A stretch of DNA of 9,393 nt from Acidobacteriota bacterium. Its GTDB lineage: Bacteria > Acidobacteriota > Vicinamibacteria > Vicinamibacterales > UBA2999. The position numbers and the translations under genes were made by a program. Under the pieces are notes generated by a model. That model saw nothing but the letters and a program-made list of their open reading frames with translations, did not search any database and was not told the origin of the DNA. The stretch is from assembly GCA_013813075.1 (NCBI GenBank), contig JACCSI010000179.1, forward strand, positions 1 through 9,393. The letters run 5' to 3'. This document shows positions 1 through 7,496 of this stretch, one piece after another (position 1 is the stretch's first letter; every line of letters starts with the position of its first letter).

Positions 1-851
1 AATCGGTGCTGGACACCTGCAAGCGGCTGGAAAAGCAGGGACGCAGTACAACGGTGCTGGCGGTCAGCGGCGACGGTTCGATTGACCTGGACATCCTGCG
101 TGGCGCGGTGACCGAGCGTACTGCCGCCGTCAGTGTGATGGCGGCCAACAACGAAATTGGGGTGCTGGCTCCACTTGCCGAAATCGCGGCCATCGCACAC
201 GCCAGGGGCGCGTTGCTGCACACCGATGCGGTGCAGGCGGCCGGCAAGGTCCCTTTGAATGTCGCAGCCTCTGGTGTGGATCTCGCGTCGTTTACCGCCC
301 ACAAGCTGTACGGACCAAAAGGCGTGGGGGCGTTGTATGTGCGGCGAAAGAGCCCGCGAGTGACGCTTGCGCCAATGCTCGACGGCGGAGGGCACGAGCG
401 GGGCATGCGCTCGGGGACGCTGAACGTGCCGGGCATCGTCGGATTTGGTGCCGCCGCCGCGCTGGCGGGCCGGTGCATGGCGGTAGAGAGCGCGCGGCTT
501 CGACAACTGCGTGATCGCCTGCTCGAAGGACTCAAGACGCGCGTCGGCGACCTCGTGGTCAACGGATCGCTCACCACGCGCTTGCCAGGCAACCTGAACG
601 TGAGCTTCCCTGGTGTGGACGGAGAAGCGTTGCTCGTCAGCTTGAGCGACGACGTCGCGCTGTCATCGGGCGCGGCCTGCACGGCGGCCGAACCGTCCCA
701 TGTGCTGAAGGCGTTGGGACGCCGAACGGAACTGGCATTGGCGTCCTTGCGCTTCGGGCTTGGACGCTGGACGACACTGCAGGAAGTGGACGCAGTTGCG
801 GCGCGTGTGAGCGACGAAGTGATGCGCTTGCGGGCAATGTCCCCGGTGTAG
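1..851 (+). CDS. iscS: Cysteine desulfurase, group I (IscS/NifS-like), 5' truncated by window edge
   Basis: PLP-dependent enzyme that takes sulfur from L-cysteine, leaving alanine and an enzyme-bound persulfide for Fe-S cluster assembly in the cytoplasm. The reading frame is open to the left edge (first full codon at 3). The GTG at 6 is an internal Val codon, because the following VLDTC matches the interior of IscS. About 106 N-terminal residues are missing by comparison with E. coli IscS. Counting from the codon at 6: NNEIG at 48-52, HTDAVQ at 72-77 (Asp74 and Gln77 contact PLP), TAHK with the PLP lysine at 100, RSGTLN at 135-140, and the catalytic cysteine at 225 in [15 protein letters not shown]. 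Family members usually have a longer loop after the Cys (ACTSASLEPS in IscS), so this loop is about two residues short. It lies 49 bases before the IscU-like gene, as in isc operons. Family assignment is firm; partner specificity is inferred. Confidence 0.93.
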   Translation, partial: SVLDTCKRLEKQGRSTTVLAVSGDGSIDLDILRGAVTERTAAVSVMAANNEIGVLAPLAEIAAIAHARGALLHTDAVQAAGKVPLNVAASGVDLASFTAHKLYGPKGVGALYVRRKSPRVTLAPMLDGGGHERGMRSGTLNVPGIVGFGAAAALAGRCMAVESARLRQLRDRLLEGLKTRVGDLVVNGSLTTRLPGNLNVSFPGVDGEALLVSLSDDVALSSGAACTAAEPSHVLKALGRRTELALASLRFGLGRWTTLQEVDAVAARVSDEVMRLRAMSPV

Positions 852-874
852 CGACTGCAGGAGTGGCGGGTTTT

Positions 875-892
875 CCGGTAAGACCGGCCGGT
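875..892 (+). other. Small palindromic segment between desulfurase and IscU-like gene
   Basis: The 49-base gap holds CCGGT-AAG-ACCGG (875-887, 5-bp stem) overlapping the perfect 10-bp palindrome ACCGGCCGGT (883-892). It sits just upstream of the next start codon and could fold over the ribosome-binding region. It has no T-run, so it is not a terminator. GC-rich DNA yields short palindromes often, and a function is not supported beyond position. Confidence 0.25.
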
Positions 893-900
893 ATCGAAGG

Positions 901-1281
901 ATGAGTTATTCGCCAGCCGTACTCGACCACGTCCGCGACCCGAAGTACGTCGGGTGGTTGCCGCGCGACGCGCCGGATGTGGGTACCGGCGAGGTCGGCA
1001 CGTTGGAACGCGGCACCGTCACCCGGATCCAGGTCCGGATCGATCCGGCGACTGGGCGGATCGGCGAAGCGGTGTTCAAGGTCTTCGGCTGCAGCGCGGC
1101 AATTGCCAGCGCCAGTCTGGTGGCTGAACGATTGCACGGCGCGACGCTGAACGAGGCGCGCGAGCTTGAAGGGCTGGCCATTGTGGCGGAGTTGCAATTG
1201 CCGATTGAGCGGGCAGGGGTTGCAGCGCTCGCGGTGGAAGCGGCGAAGGCCGCGATCGCGGATTGGGAACAGAAGCGATGA
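901..1281 (+). CDS. IscU-like (NifU N-terminal domain) protein lacking most Fe-S ligand residues
   Basis: 126 residues, the usual IscU size. The start MSYSPAVLDHVRDP matches the IscU N-terminus (MAYSEKVIDHYENP), which fixes the ATG at 901; no in-frame alternative start exists in the gap upstream. Canonical IscU binds a nascent [2Fe-2S] cluster with Cys37, Cys63 and Cys106, helped by Asp39 and His105 (E. coli numbering). Here Cys37 is Arg37 (ERGTV for ACGDV), Asp39 is Thr39, His105 is Gly106 and Cys106 is Val107. Only Cys64 (FGCSAAIAS, equal to Cys63) remains, and it is the only cysteine in the protein. The chaperone motif LPPVK is LPIER. The C-terminal helix AAKAAIADWEQKR stays very IscU-like, so the fold is probably kept. 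It lacks the central insertion typical of SufU. It cannot be expected to scaffold a cluster as IscU does; a sulfur-relay, desulfurase-modulating or vestigial role is inference. Its stop overlaps the next start (ATGA). The purine-rich GAAGG abuts the ATG with no spacing, so initiation may be weak. Confidence 0.9.
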   Translation: MSYSPAVLDHVRDPKYVGWLPRDAPDVGTGEVGTLERGTVTRIQVRIDPATGRIGEAVFKVFGCSAAIASASLVAERLHGATLNEARELEGLAIVAELQLPIERAGVAALAVEAAKAAIADWEQKR

Positions 1282-1607
1282 TTAAAATTTCAGACAGCGC
1301 GGCGCGCGTCATTACGCGCCAGCTTGCCAGACAAGGCGTGGAAAGCGGCGGGTTGCGCGTCGCGGTCAAGGCCGGCGGCTGCTCGGGTTTCAGTTACGTC
1401 TTCAGCTGGGATGCGCAACCGCGCGATCGCGACGAAATCTTTGAAGGCCTCGGCGGCGCCCGAATTTACGTCGACCCCCGCAGCCTGACGCTGCTGGACG
1501 GCACCGTCCTCGATTTCGAAGAGGACAACCTGTTGGCCACCAGTTTCACCCTGAAGAACCCGCATGCCAAGAGTACATGCGGCTGCGGGGAAAGTTTTTC
1601 AGCCTAG
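1278..1607 (+). CDS. iscA: A-type Fe-S carrier protein (IscA/SufA/ErpA family, HesB-like)
   Basis: 109-residue A-type carrier that receives or holds an Fe-S cluster or iron and passes it to apo-proteins. The three conserved cysteines are present: Cys35 in AGGCSGFSY, and Cys101 and Cys103 in the C-terminal CGCGESFS. These match E. coli IscA Cys35/99/101. The ATG at 1278 is chosen because it overlaps the preceding stop (ATGA, 1278-1281) and begins MIKISDSAARV, the normal family N-terminus; a TTG at 1263 would only add five residues inside the upstream gene. With the desulfurase and the IscU-like gene it forms an isc-like trio. IscA, SufA and ErpA cannot be told apart by sequence alone, so the symbol reflects position in the operon. 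Confidence 0.93.
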   Translation: MIKISDSAARVITRQLARQGVESGGLRVAVKAGGCSGFSYVFSWDAQPRDRDEIFEGLGGARIYVDPRSLTLLDGTVLDFEEDNLLATSFTLKNPHAKSTCGCGESFSA

Positions 1608-1662
1608 TTCAACGTTCAAGTTCAAACAGACGGTTTTACTTGTGAACTCGAAAAGTTGAATT
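1606..1662 (+). promoter_or_regulatory. AT-rich intergenic element: extended imperfect inverted repeat with three GTTCAA repeats
   Basis: The 1608-1677 gap is about 39% GC by count, far below its surroundings. GTTCAA occurs three times in tandem (1607-1612, 1614-1619, 1620-1625). The segment can fold on itself. An outer arm TTCAAC (1608-1613) pairs with GTTGAA (1655-1660). The inner arms are GTT (1614-1616) with AAC (1645-1647), CAAGT (1617-1621) with ACTTG (1638-1642), and AAAC (1624-1627) with GTTT (1633-1636), closing a 5-base AGACG loop. That is about 18 Watson-Crick pairs with small bulges. There is no T-run after it, so it does not look like a plain terminator. It could be an operator, an attenuator or RNA processing site, or a spacer separating expression of the isc-like trio from sufB onward. 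No convincing sigma-70 promoter hexamers were found. The role is inference. Confidence 0.5.
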
Positions 1663-1677
1663 GACGGCGAAAGAATC

Positions 1678-3123
1678 ATGAGCACATCAACCGAAGTCAT
1701 CGAGCAGCTGGCGAACACTGAATATAAGTACGGGTTTATCACCGATGTCGAACAGGACATCGTCCCGAAGGGCCTTAGCGAGGACGTGGTCCGGCTCATC
1801 TCGGCAAAGAAGGAAGAGCCCGAGTGGTTGCTCGAGTGGCGCCTGAGGGCGTATCGCGCGTGGCTCAAAATGACCGAGCCGACCTGGCAGAACGTCACCT
1901 ATGAGCCGATCGACTACCAGGGCATCAGCTATTACGCCGCGCCCAAGGAGAAGAAGAAGCTCGGCAGCATGGACGAAGTGGATCCGGAGATCCGCGCGAC
2001 GTTTGCCAAGCTGGGGATTCCGCTGATCGAGCAGCAACTGCTCGCTGGCGTTGCCGTTGACGCGGTGTTCGACTCGGTGTCGGTCGCGACCACCTTCCGC
2101 GAAAAGCTCGGCAAGCTCGGCATCATCTTCTGTTCGTTTTCGGAAGCGGTGAAGGAGCATCCCGAGCTGGTCAAGCAGTATCTCGGTTCGGTCGTGCCCC
2201 ATACCGACAACTTCTTCGCGGCGCTCAACTCCGCCGTCTTCACCGACGGCAGCTTTGTGTTCGTGCCGAAGGGCGTGCGATGCCCGATGGAGTTGTCCAC
2301 CTACTTCCGCATCAACGCCAAGGACACCGGTCAATTCGAGCGGACCCTGATTGTTTGCGACGAGGGCGCGACCGTCAGTTACCTCGAAGGCTGCACGGCG
2401 CCCAAGCGGGACGAGAATCAGCTGCACGCCGCTGTCGTCGAGCTCGTCACGCTCGAGAACGCGACGATTAAGTACTCGACCGTGCAGAACTGGTACCCGG
2501 GCGACAAACAGGGCAAAGGCGGGATCTACAACTTTGTGACCAAGCGCGGGCTGTGCAAGGGGCGCAAGTCGAAGATCACGTGGACCCAGGTTGAAACCGG
2601 TTCTTCAATCACGTGGAAGTACCCCAGCTGCATTTTGCAGGGCGACGACTCGGTGGGCGAGTTCTACTCGGTCGCGGTGACCAACAATTACCAGCAGGCG
2701 GACACCGGCACCAAGATGATTCACCTCGGGAAGAACACGCGCAGCACGATCGTGTCCAAGGGCATCTCCGCCGGCCGCGGCCAGAACACGTATCGCGGCG
2801 CAGTCAAAATCGGCAAGAACGCGCAGCACGCGCGGAATTACTCGCAGTGCGATTCTCTCCTGATCGGCGACCGTTGTGGCGCGCACACGTTCCCGTATCT
2901 GGAGATCAAGAACACGTCAGCGAGTGTGGAACACGAAGCGTCCACGTCGAAGATTGGCGAGGACCAGATCTTCTACTGCGAGCAGCGCGGCATCTCCAAG
3001 GAAGACGCGATCAACATGATCGTCAGCGGGTTCTGCAAGGAAGTATTTCGCGAGCTGCCGATGGAATTCGCGGTCGAGGCGCAAAAGCTACTGGGAATCT
3101 CACTGGAAGGGTCAGTAGGGTAG
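1678..3123 (+). CDS. sufB: Fe-S cluster scaffold subunit SufB
   Basis: 481 residues, normal SufB length. SufB is the scaffold subunit of the cytoplasmic SufBC2D complex, on which the cluster is built from SufS-derived sulfur. Conserved blocks include SYLEGCTAP with Cys239 (equivalent to E. coli Cys254), [21 protein letters not shown] with Cys391 (E. coli Cys405, implicated in cluster formation at the SufB-SufD interface), and [14 protein letters not shown] with Glu418-His419-Glu420 (E. coli Glu432-His433-Glu434). The C-terminal [13 protein letters not shown] and MIVSGFC are typical. The start [20 protein letters not shown] fits the family; a modest GAAAG lies a few bases upstream. It is the first gene after the AT-rich gap and begins the SUF half of the operon; sufC follows after 8 bases. 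All expected key residues are present, so it is probably fully functional. Confidence 0.98.
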   Translation: MSTSTEVIEQLANTEYKYGFITDVEQDIVPKGLSEDVVRLISAKKEEPEWLLEWRLRAYRAWLKMTEPTWQNVTYEPIDYQGISYYAAPKEKKKLGSMDEVDPEIRATFAKLGIPLIEQQLLAGVAVDAVFDSVSVATTFREKLGKLGIIFCSFSEAVKEHPELVKQYLGSVVPHTDNFFAALNSAVFTDGSFVFVPKGVRCPMELSTYFRINAKDTGQFERTLIVCDEGATVSYLEGCTAPKRDENQLHAAVVELVTLENATIKYSTVQNWYPGDKQGKGGIYNFVTKRGLCKGRKSKITWTQVETGSSITWKYPSCILQGDDSVGEFYSVAVTNNYQQADTGTKMIHLGKNTRSTIVSKGISAGRGQNTYRGAVKIGKNAQHARNYSQCDSLLIGDRCGAHTFPYLEIKNTSASVEHEASTSKIGEDQIFYCEQRGISKEDAINMIVSGFCKEVFRELPMEFAVEAQKLLGISLEGSVG

Positions 3124-3126
3124 GGA
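3122..3126 (+). promoter_or_regulatory. sufC: Shine-Dalgarno sequence deciding the sufC start
   Basis: AGGGA overlaps the sufB stop codon and sits 5 bases before the ATG at 3132. The second in-frame ATG at 3138 would have an 11-base spacing. This favours the MAMLEVKNL start. Confidence 0.55.
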
Positions 3127-3131
3127 CTCAT

Positions 3132-3893
<762 letters not shown>

Positions 3894-3895
3894 CG

Positions 3896-5221
3896 ATGTC
3901 CCCTGTCGCCGAACGCACTGACGCGCTCGTGGCCGAGCATGCCCGTTTCACGCAAGGCCGTGGCGCCACCTCCCCGGCATGGCTGCGCGACCTGCGCAGC
4001 CGCGGCGTGTCTCGCTTCGCGGCATTGGGATTTCCCACCGTGCGCCAGGAAGAGTGGCGATTCACCAACGTGGCCGCCATTGCCGACACGCCGTTTCGTC
4101 TCGCCGACAAGACACCGACCAATGCCGCACAACTGATGGCACGGGTCGCGGTATTCCCAACGGCGGCCCGCATCGTCATTCTGAACGGGCATTTCGCGCC
4201 CGAGCTTTCCAGCCTCGACAAACTCCCGCCAGGGGTGGTCGCCGGCAGCCTCGCGAACGCGATTCTGCACAATCGTCCCGAAGCCACGCACCTCGGTCAG
4301 ATGACGTGCGAGCAGGCGCCGTTTGTCGCGTTGAACACGGCGTTTTTGGAAGATGGCGCCTTCGTCGTGATTGCCGCCAACGCGGTGGTCGCCGATCCGA
4401 TTCACCTGATCGTCATCAATGGTGGCGCCGGCAAGATGATGGCGCATCCCCGGACGTTGATTGTCGCCGGGCCGAACAGCCGGGCGTCGATTGCGCAGAC
4501 CTTTCTTGGCGCCGCAGGCGAATGTCATTTCACCAATGTCGTGACCGAGGTGTCGATGGGGGAGAACGCGCACCTCGACCTGTATTCGGACCAGCGGGAG
4601 ACCGACACGGCATATCACTTGTCGTCGATGCACATTCAACTGCAACGCCACTCGACCTTCCGCTCACGCACCGTGACCCTCGGCGGCAAGCTGGTGCGAA
4701 ACGACATCACCGCTGTCCTCGCCGGTGACGGTGCGCACGTCGCGCTCGACGGCTGCTACCTGGTGGACGGCGATCGCCTGGTCGACAATCACACGACGAT
4801 CGACCACGCCACGCCGCACTGCACCAGCCACGAGCTCTACAAAGGCATCCTCGACGGCAAGTCGCGGGCCGTCTTCAACGGGCGCATCATCGTGCGCGAG
4901 GACGCGCAGAAGACCGACGCCAAGCAGACGAACCGCGCGCTGTTGTTGTCCGACGAGGCTCAGGTCAATTCGAATCCGCAGCTGGAGATCTTTGCGGACG
5001 ACGTGAAGTGCACGCATGGTGCGGCAATCGGCCAGCTCGATGACGAGGCGCTGTTCTATCTGCGGGCGCGCGGGCTGACCGAACGCGACGCGCGCGACAT
5101 GCTGATTCACGCCTATGCCGGCGAAGTGCTCGAGGGGATTGCCATCGAGCCGCTACGGGTTCAGCTCGAACGCGAGCTGTTTACGCAACTGGACAGGGAT
5201 CTTGCTGACCACAAAAAATGA
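3896..5221 (+). CDS. sufD: Fe-S cluster assembly protein SufD
   Basis: About 441 residues, within the family range. SufD is the SufB paralogue that completes SufBC2D and is needed for iron entry and cluster formation. The N-terminal signature VRQEEWRFTN is at 49-58, and the beta-helix core is followed by the C-terminal block NSNPQLEIFADDVKCTHGAAIGQLD. There His374 matches E. coli His360, reported as essential with SufB Cys405, and Cys372 precedes it. Two starts are possible: ATG at 3890, overlapping the sufC stop as ATGA, and ATG at 3896, six bases on. GAAGG at 3884-3888 is 7 bases from the second, so 3896 is preferred; the proteins differ by two residues. The last bases lie very near or overlap the next gene, sufS. 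Confidence 0.96.
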   Translation: MSPVAERTDALVAEHARFTQGRGATSPAWLRDLRSRGVSRFAALGFPTVRQEEWRFTNVAAIADTPFRLADKTPTNAAQLMARVAVFPTAARIVILNGHFAPELSSLDKLPPGVVAGSLANAILHNRPEATHLGQMTCEQAPFVALNTAFLEDGAFVVIAANAVVADPIHLIVINGGAGKMMAHPRTLIVAGPNSRASIAQTFLGAAGECHFTNVVTEVSMGENAHLDLYSDQRETDTAYHLSSMHIQLQRHSTFRSRTVTLGGKLVRNDITAVLAGDGAHVALDGCYLVDGDRLVDNHTTIDHATPHCTSHELYKGILDGKSRAVFNGRIIVREDAQKTDAKQTNRALLLSDEAQVNSNPQLEIFADDVKCTHGAAIGQLDDEALFYLRARGLTERDARDMLIHAYAGEVLEGIAIEPLRVQLERELFTQLDRDLADHKK

Positions 5222-5240
5222 CACGGCCTTTGGCCACGGA

Positions 5241-6506
5241 GTGCCGACGACGGGGTTTGCACACGAAGGCACACCGGGTGCGAGTGCCACGTTCGACGTG
5301 CAGAGGATTCGCGCCGATTTTCCGATTTTGCGTGAAATCGTCCACGGCAAACCGCTCGTGTATCTCGACAGCGCCAACACGAGTCAGAAGCCCGAATCCG
5401 TCATTCGCGCGATGGACGATTACTATCGTCACGCCAACGCCAACATCCACCGGGCCACGCATCTGCTCAGCGAACGGGCGACAAAGTTATACGAGGGCAC
5501 CCGCGCCAACGTGGCCAGGTTCATCAACGCACCTGATGCGAAATCCATTGTCCTGACCACCGGGACAACCGACGGCATCAACCTGGTCGCAGCCAGCTAC
5601 GGACGGATGGTGCTGAAGCCTGGAGACGAAGTCCTCTTGTCGTGGCTCGAGCATCACTCCAACATCGTGCCGTGGCAGATCCTGTGCGAGCAGGCCGGCG
5701 CCAGGCTCCGCGTGGCGCCGATCAACGACCTCGGCGAGATCGACATCCAGGCCTACGAGCACTTGTTGTCGGACCGGACTCGCATCGTCGCGATCAGCCA
5801 CGTCTCAAACGCCCTCGGCACCATCAACCCGGTCCGCCACATCGTCGCCAAGGCTCACGAATGCGGCGCCGTGGTCTTGCTCGACGGCGCGCAGGCGGTT
5901 CCGCATCTGGTGGTTGACGTCCAGGCGCTCGACTGCGACTTCTATGTGTTTTCGAGCCACAAGATGTTTGGCCCGACCGGTGCCGGTGTCCTCTACGGCC
6001 GGAAGTCACTGCTCGAAGCGATGCCGCCGTATCGTGGCGGCGGCGACATGATTGCATCCGTCACCTTCGAGAAGACCGCGTATAACCAGGTGCCGTACAA
6101 ATTCGAGGCCGGCACGCCGAACATCGCCGGTGTCGTCGGGATGGGTGCGGCCATCGACTACTTCGGCAGCTTCGACCGCGCCGCCGCGCAGGCACACGAA
6201 GATGACGTGCTCGCGTACGCGACCGAGCGCGTGCGCGCCATTCCGGGGACGCGCATTATCGGCGAAGCGGCCGACAAGACCGGTGTGCTGTCGTTTGTCC
6301 TCGACCACGCGCATCCGCACGACGTCGGGACGATTCTGGACCGCGAAGGCATCGCGGTGCGCACCGGGCAGCATTGCGCGCAGCCGATCATGGACCGCTA
6401 CGGGATTGCGGCAACCGTGCGGGCCTCGCTGGCGATCTACAACACCCGCGAAGATGTCGATGCGTTGATCACGTCCCTGGCGCGCGTGCGCGAGGTGTTC
6501 GGCTAA
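5241..6506 (+). CDS. sufS: Cysteine desulfurase SufS (group II)
   Basis: PLP enzyme supplying sulfur to SufU and then SufB. With the GTG start at 5241 it has 421 residues: YLDSAN at 41-46, EHHSN at 137-141 with the PLP-stacking His, DGAQ at 215-218, the PLP lysine at 241 in SSHKMFGPTGAGVLYG, and the catalytic cysteine at 379 in RTGQHCAQP, followed by RASLAIYNT. RTGxHCA and the short loop mark group II, unlike the group I enzyme at the left edge. The start is uncertain. The family core begins at FDVQRIRADFPIL (about 5292). There is no in-frame ATG between 5115 (inside sufD) and the core. Candidates are GTG 5241, GTG 5298 (402 residues) and TTG 5202, which has a purine-rich GGACAGGGA just upstream and overlaps sufD by 20 bases. 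The ATG at 5218 is in another frame. Identity is firm; the N-terminus is not. Confidence 0.95.
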   Translation: MPTTGFAHEGTPGASATFDVQRIRADFPILREIVHGKPLVYLDSANTSQKPESVIRAMDDYYRHANANIHRATHLLSERATKLYEGTRANVARFINAPDAKSIVLTTGTTDGINLVAASYGRMVLKPGDEVLLSWLEHHSNIVPWQILCEQAGARLRVAPINDLGEIDIQAYEHLLSDRTRIVAISHVSNALGTINPVRHIVAKAHECGAVVLLDGAQAVPHLVVDVQALDCDFYVFSSHKMFGPTGAGVLYGRKSLLEAMPPYRGGGDMIASVTFEKTAYNQVPYKFEAGTPNIAGVVGMGAAIDYFGSFDRAAAQAHEDDVLAYATERVRAIPGTRIIGEAADKTGVLSFVLDHAHPHDVGTILDREGIAVRTGQHCAQPIMDRYGIAATVRASLAIYNTREDVDALITSLARVREVFG

Positions 6507-6955
6507 TGTCGGAACTGAGCGACCTGTATCAGGAAGTTATCCTCGATCACAACCGCCGGCCGAGGAACTTTCGGCCGATCGATGATGCCAGCCGCACACA
6601 GGAAGGCTACAACCCCTTGTGCGGCGATCGACTGACGCTCTATGTCAAGCTCGATGGCCGGAGCATCGTCGATCTCTCGTTCCAGGGGTCCGGTTGCGCG
6701 ATTTCCAAGGCCTCCGCGTCGCTGATGACCGAAGCGCTCAAGGGCAAGACCGTCGAGCAGGCACGTGAACTCTTCGATCGCTTCCATGACATGGTCACGT
6801 CGTCCACCGATGTCGCGGCTCCGGATCTTGGCAAGCTGTCGGTGCTGTCGGGGGTGCGCGAGTACCCCACACGCGTCAAGTGTGCGAGTCTCGCCTGGCA
6901 CACACTCAAGGCCGCCGTCGCCGACGGAACGGACGGCCCCGTTTCCACCGAATGA
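6506..6955 (+). CDS. sufU: SufU, Zn-dependent sulfurtransferase / U-type assembly protein
   Basis: 149 residues. SufU accepts the persulfide sulfur from SufS and passes it to SufBCD; in Bacillus it is a zinc-bound sulfurtransferase rather than a scaffold. Ligands are all present: Cys39 and Asp41 in NPLCGD, Cys64 in GSGCAIS, and Cys126 in RVKCASLAW. These match B. subtilis SufU Cys41/Asp43/Cys66/Cys128 with a constant offset of two. The stretch of roughly 85-118 is the insertion that separates SufU from IscU. The ATG at 6506 shares one base with the sufS stop (TAATG) and begins MSELSDLYQEVILDH, the family N-terminus; upstream extension of the frame into sufS is not coding. It contrasts with the IscU-like protein at 901-1281, which lacks most of these residues. 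Confidence 0.97.
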   Translation: MSELSDLYQEVILDHNRRPRNFRPIDDASRTQEGYNPLCGDRLTLYVKLDGRSIVDLSFQGSGCAISKASASLMTEALKGKTVEQARELFDRFHDMVTSSTDVAAPDLGKLSVLSGVREYPTRVKCASLAWHTLKAAVADGTDGPVSTE

Positions 6956-7368
6956 ACGAGCCAAGGTTTCTTCCCGTGCAGAACATATCCGACTCCCCCG
7001 AGGACAGCCCGGCCAACGAGCAGAGCCAGTCAATCGACGACGTCGTGCCGGATCCGGTGAACATGGCCGAGATTCGGCCGAAGGTGCTGGACGCGTTATC
7101 CACGGTGTTCGACCCCGAGATTCCCGTCAACATCCGGGAAATGGGCCTCATCTACGATGTGCTCGTTGATAAAGACGGCCAGGTCGGAATCCGCATGACG
7201 CTGACCGCTCCGGCCTGTCCCGCAGCGCAAAGCCTGCCGCTGGAAGTCCGACAAAAAGCGGCGGCCGTGGCCGGCGTGACCAGTGCCAAGGTCGAGATCG
7301 TCTGGGAACCGACATGGACCAAGGACATGATGTCGGAGGCAGCAAAATTACAGCTTGGACTCTGGTAA
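6952..7368 (+). CDS. sufT: SufT-like DUF59 / MIP18-family Fe-S maturation factor
   Basis: 138 residues. DUF59-family proteins in SUF operons (SufT) help mature Fe-S proteins under high demand; eukaryotic relatives (MIP18/CIAO2) act in cytosolic Fe-S delivery. Visible motifs: FDPEIPVNIREMGLIYDV (about 53-70), MTLTAPACPAAQSLP with the conserved Cys89, and the C-terminal VWEPTWTKDMMSEAAKLQLG. The ATG at 6952 overlaps the sufU stop (ATGA) and is the likely start. It gives an N-terminal tail of about 37 residues, acidic and rich in Asp, Glu, Ser, Pro and Asn, probably disordered. An internal ATG at 7063 would give the bare domain. It is the last gene of the SUF block; a 128-base gap follows. Confidence 0.94.
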   Translation: MNEPRFLPVQNISDSPEDSPANEQSQSIDDVVPDPVNMAEIRPKVLDALSTVFDPEIPVNIREMGLIYDVLVDKDGQVGIRMTLTAPACPAAQSLPLEVRQKAAAVAGVTSAKVEIVWEPTWTKDMMSEAAKLQLGLW

Positions 7369-7417
7369 GTGGATCTCACCGCGCTGCCCGTGCGCGCTGT
7401 CACGCGCTGTGAGGACT

Positions 7418-7460
7418 GGGCCGAAGCCCCTTGTGGGAGGGCGTGGGCGATAGCCACGCC
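7418..7460 (+). repeat. Paired GC-rich hairpins, possibly REP-like or weak terminator
   Basis: The first hairpin, GGGC-CGAA-GCCC (7418-7429), reads on the minus strand as a C(TTCG)G tetraloop, a very stable RNA motif. The second, GGCGTGG (7440-7446) with CCACGCC (7454-7460), has a 7-bp perfect stem and a 7-base loop. Between them is TTGTGGGAGG. A TGTGGGAGG-type head followed by a GC-rich hairpin resembles REP elements of Pseudomonas and Xanthomonas relatives, but only one copy is in this window. Neither hairpin is followed by a proper T-run. Folding is seen; the family and role are inference. Confidence 0.35.
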
Positions 7461-7487
7461 AAGCCATTGAGCGAGCCGAAACGTCTG

Positions 7488-7493
7488 AGGAGG
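7488..7493 (+). promoter_or_regulatory. Strong Shine-Dalgarno for the secreted protein gene
   Basis: AGGAGG lies 3 bases before the ATG at 7497, the best ribosome-binding match in the window though the spacing is short. It decides the start in favour of 7497 over the upstream GTG at 7431, and the resulting protein begins with a signal peptide. Confidence 0.6.
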
Positions 7494-7496
7494 GTG

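Larger units (their letters stand above)
7369..7496 (+). other. Non-coding gap after sufT
   Basis: 128 bases between the sufT stop and the ATG of the secreted protein. An open frame from GTG 7431 runs through part of it but lacks coding character before the signal peptide. It contains two hairpins (7418-7429 and 7440-7460) and a strong ribosome-binding site near its end. No clear terminator with a T-run and no convincing promoter hexamers are seen, so it is unclear whether the sufT transcript ends here. Confidence 0.5.

Noticed and set aside
1035..1048. 14-bp perfect palindrome CCGGATCGATCCGG inside the IscU-like gene
   Set aside because: It is in frame in a normally coding stretch with common codons, is single-copy here, and is best seen as chance in GC-rich DNA.
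1687..2427. Minus-strand open frame of 246 codons opposite sufB
   Set aside because: Shadow of sufB; no recognisable protein features.
2613..3131. N-terminal extension of the sufC frame into sufB
   Set aside because: The extra 173 residues are an alternative reading of sufB. SufC is normally about 250 residues and starts at 3132 with a good ribosome-binding site.
7431..7496. GTG start extending the secreted protein by 22 residues
   Set aside because: It would bury the signal peptide behind a polar tail and ignores the AGGAGG just before the ATG at 7497.
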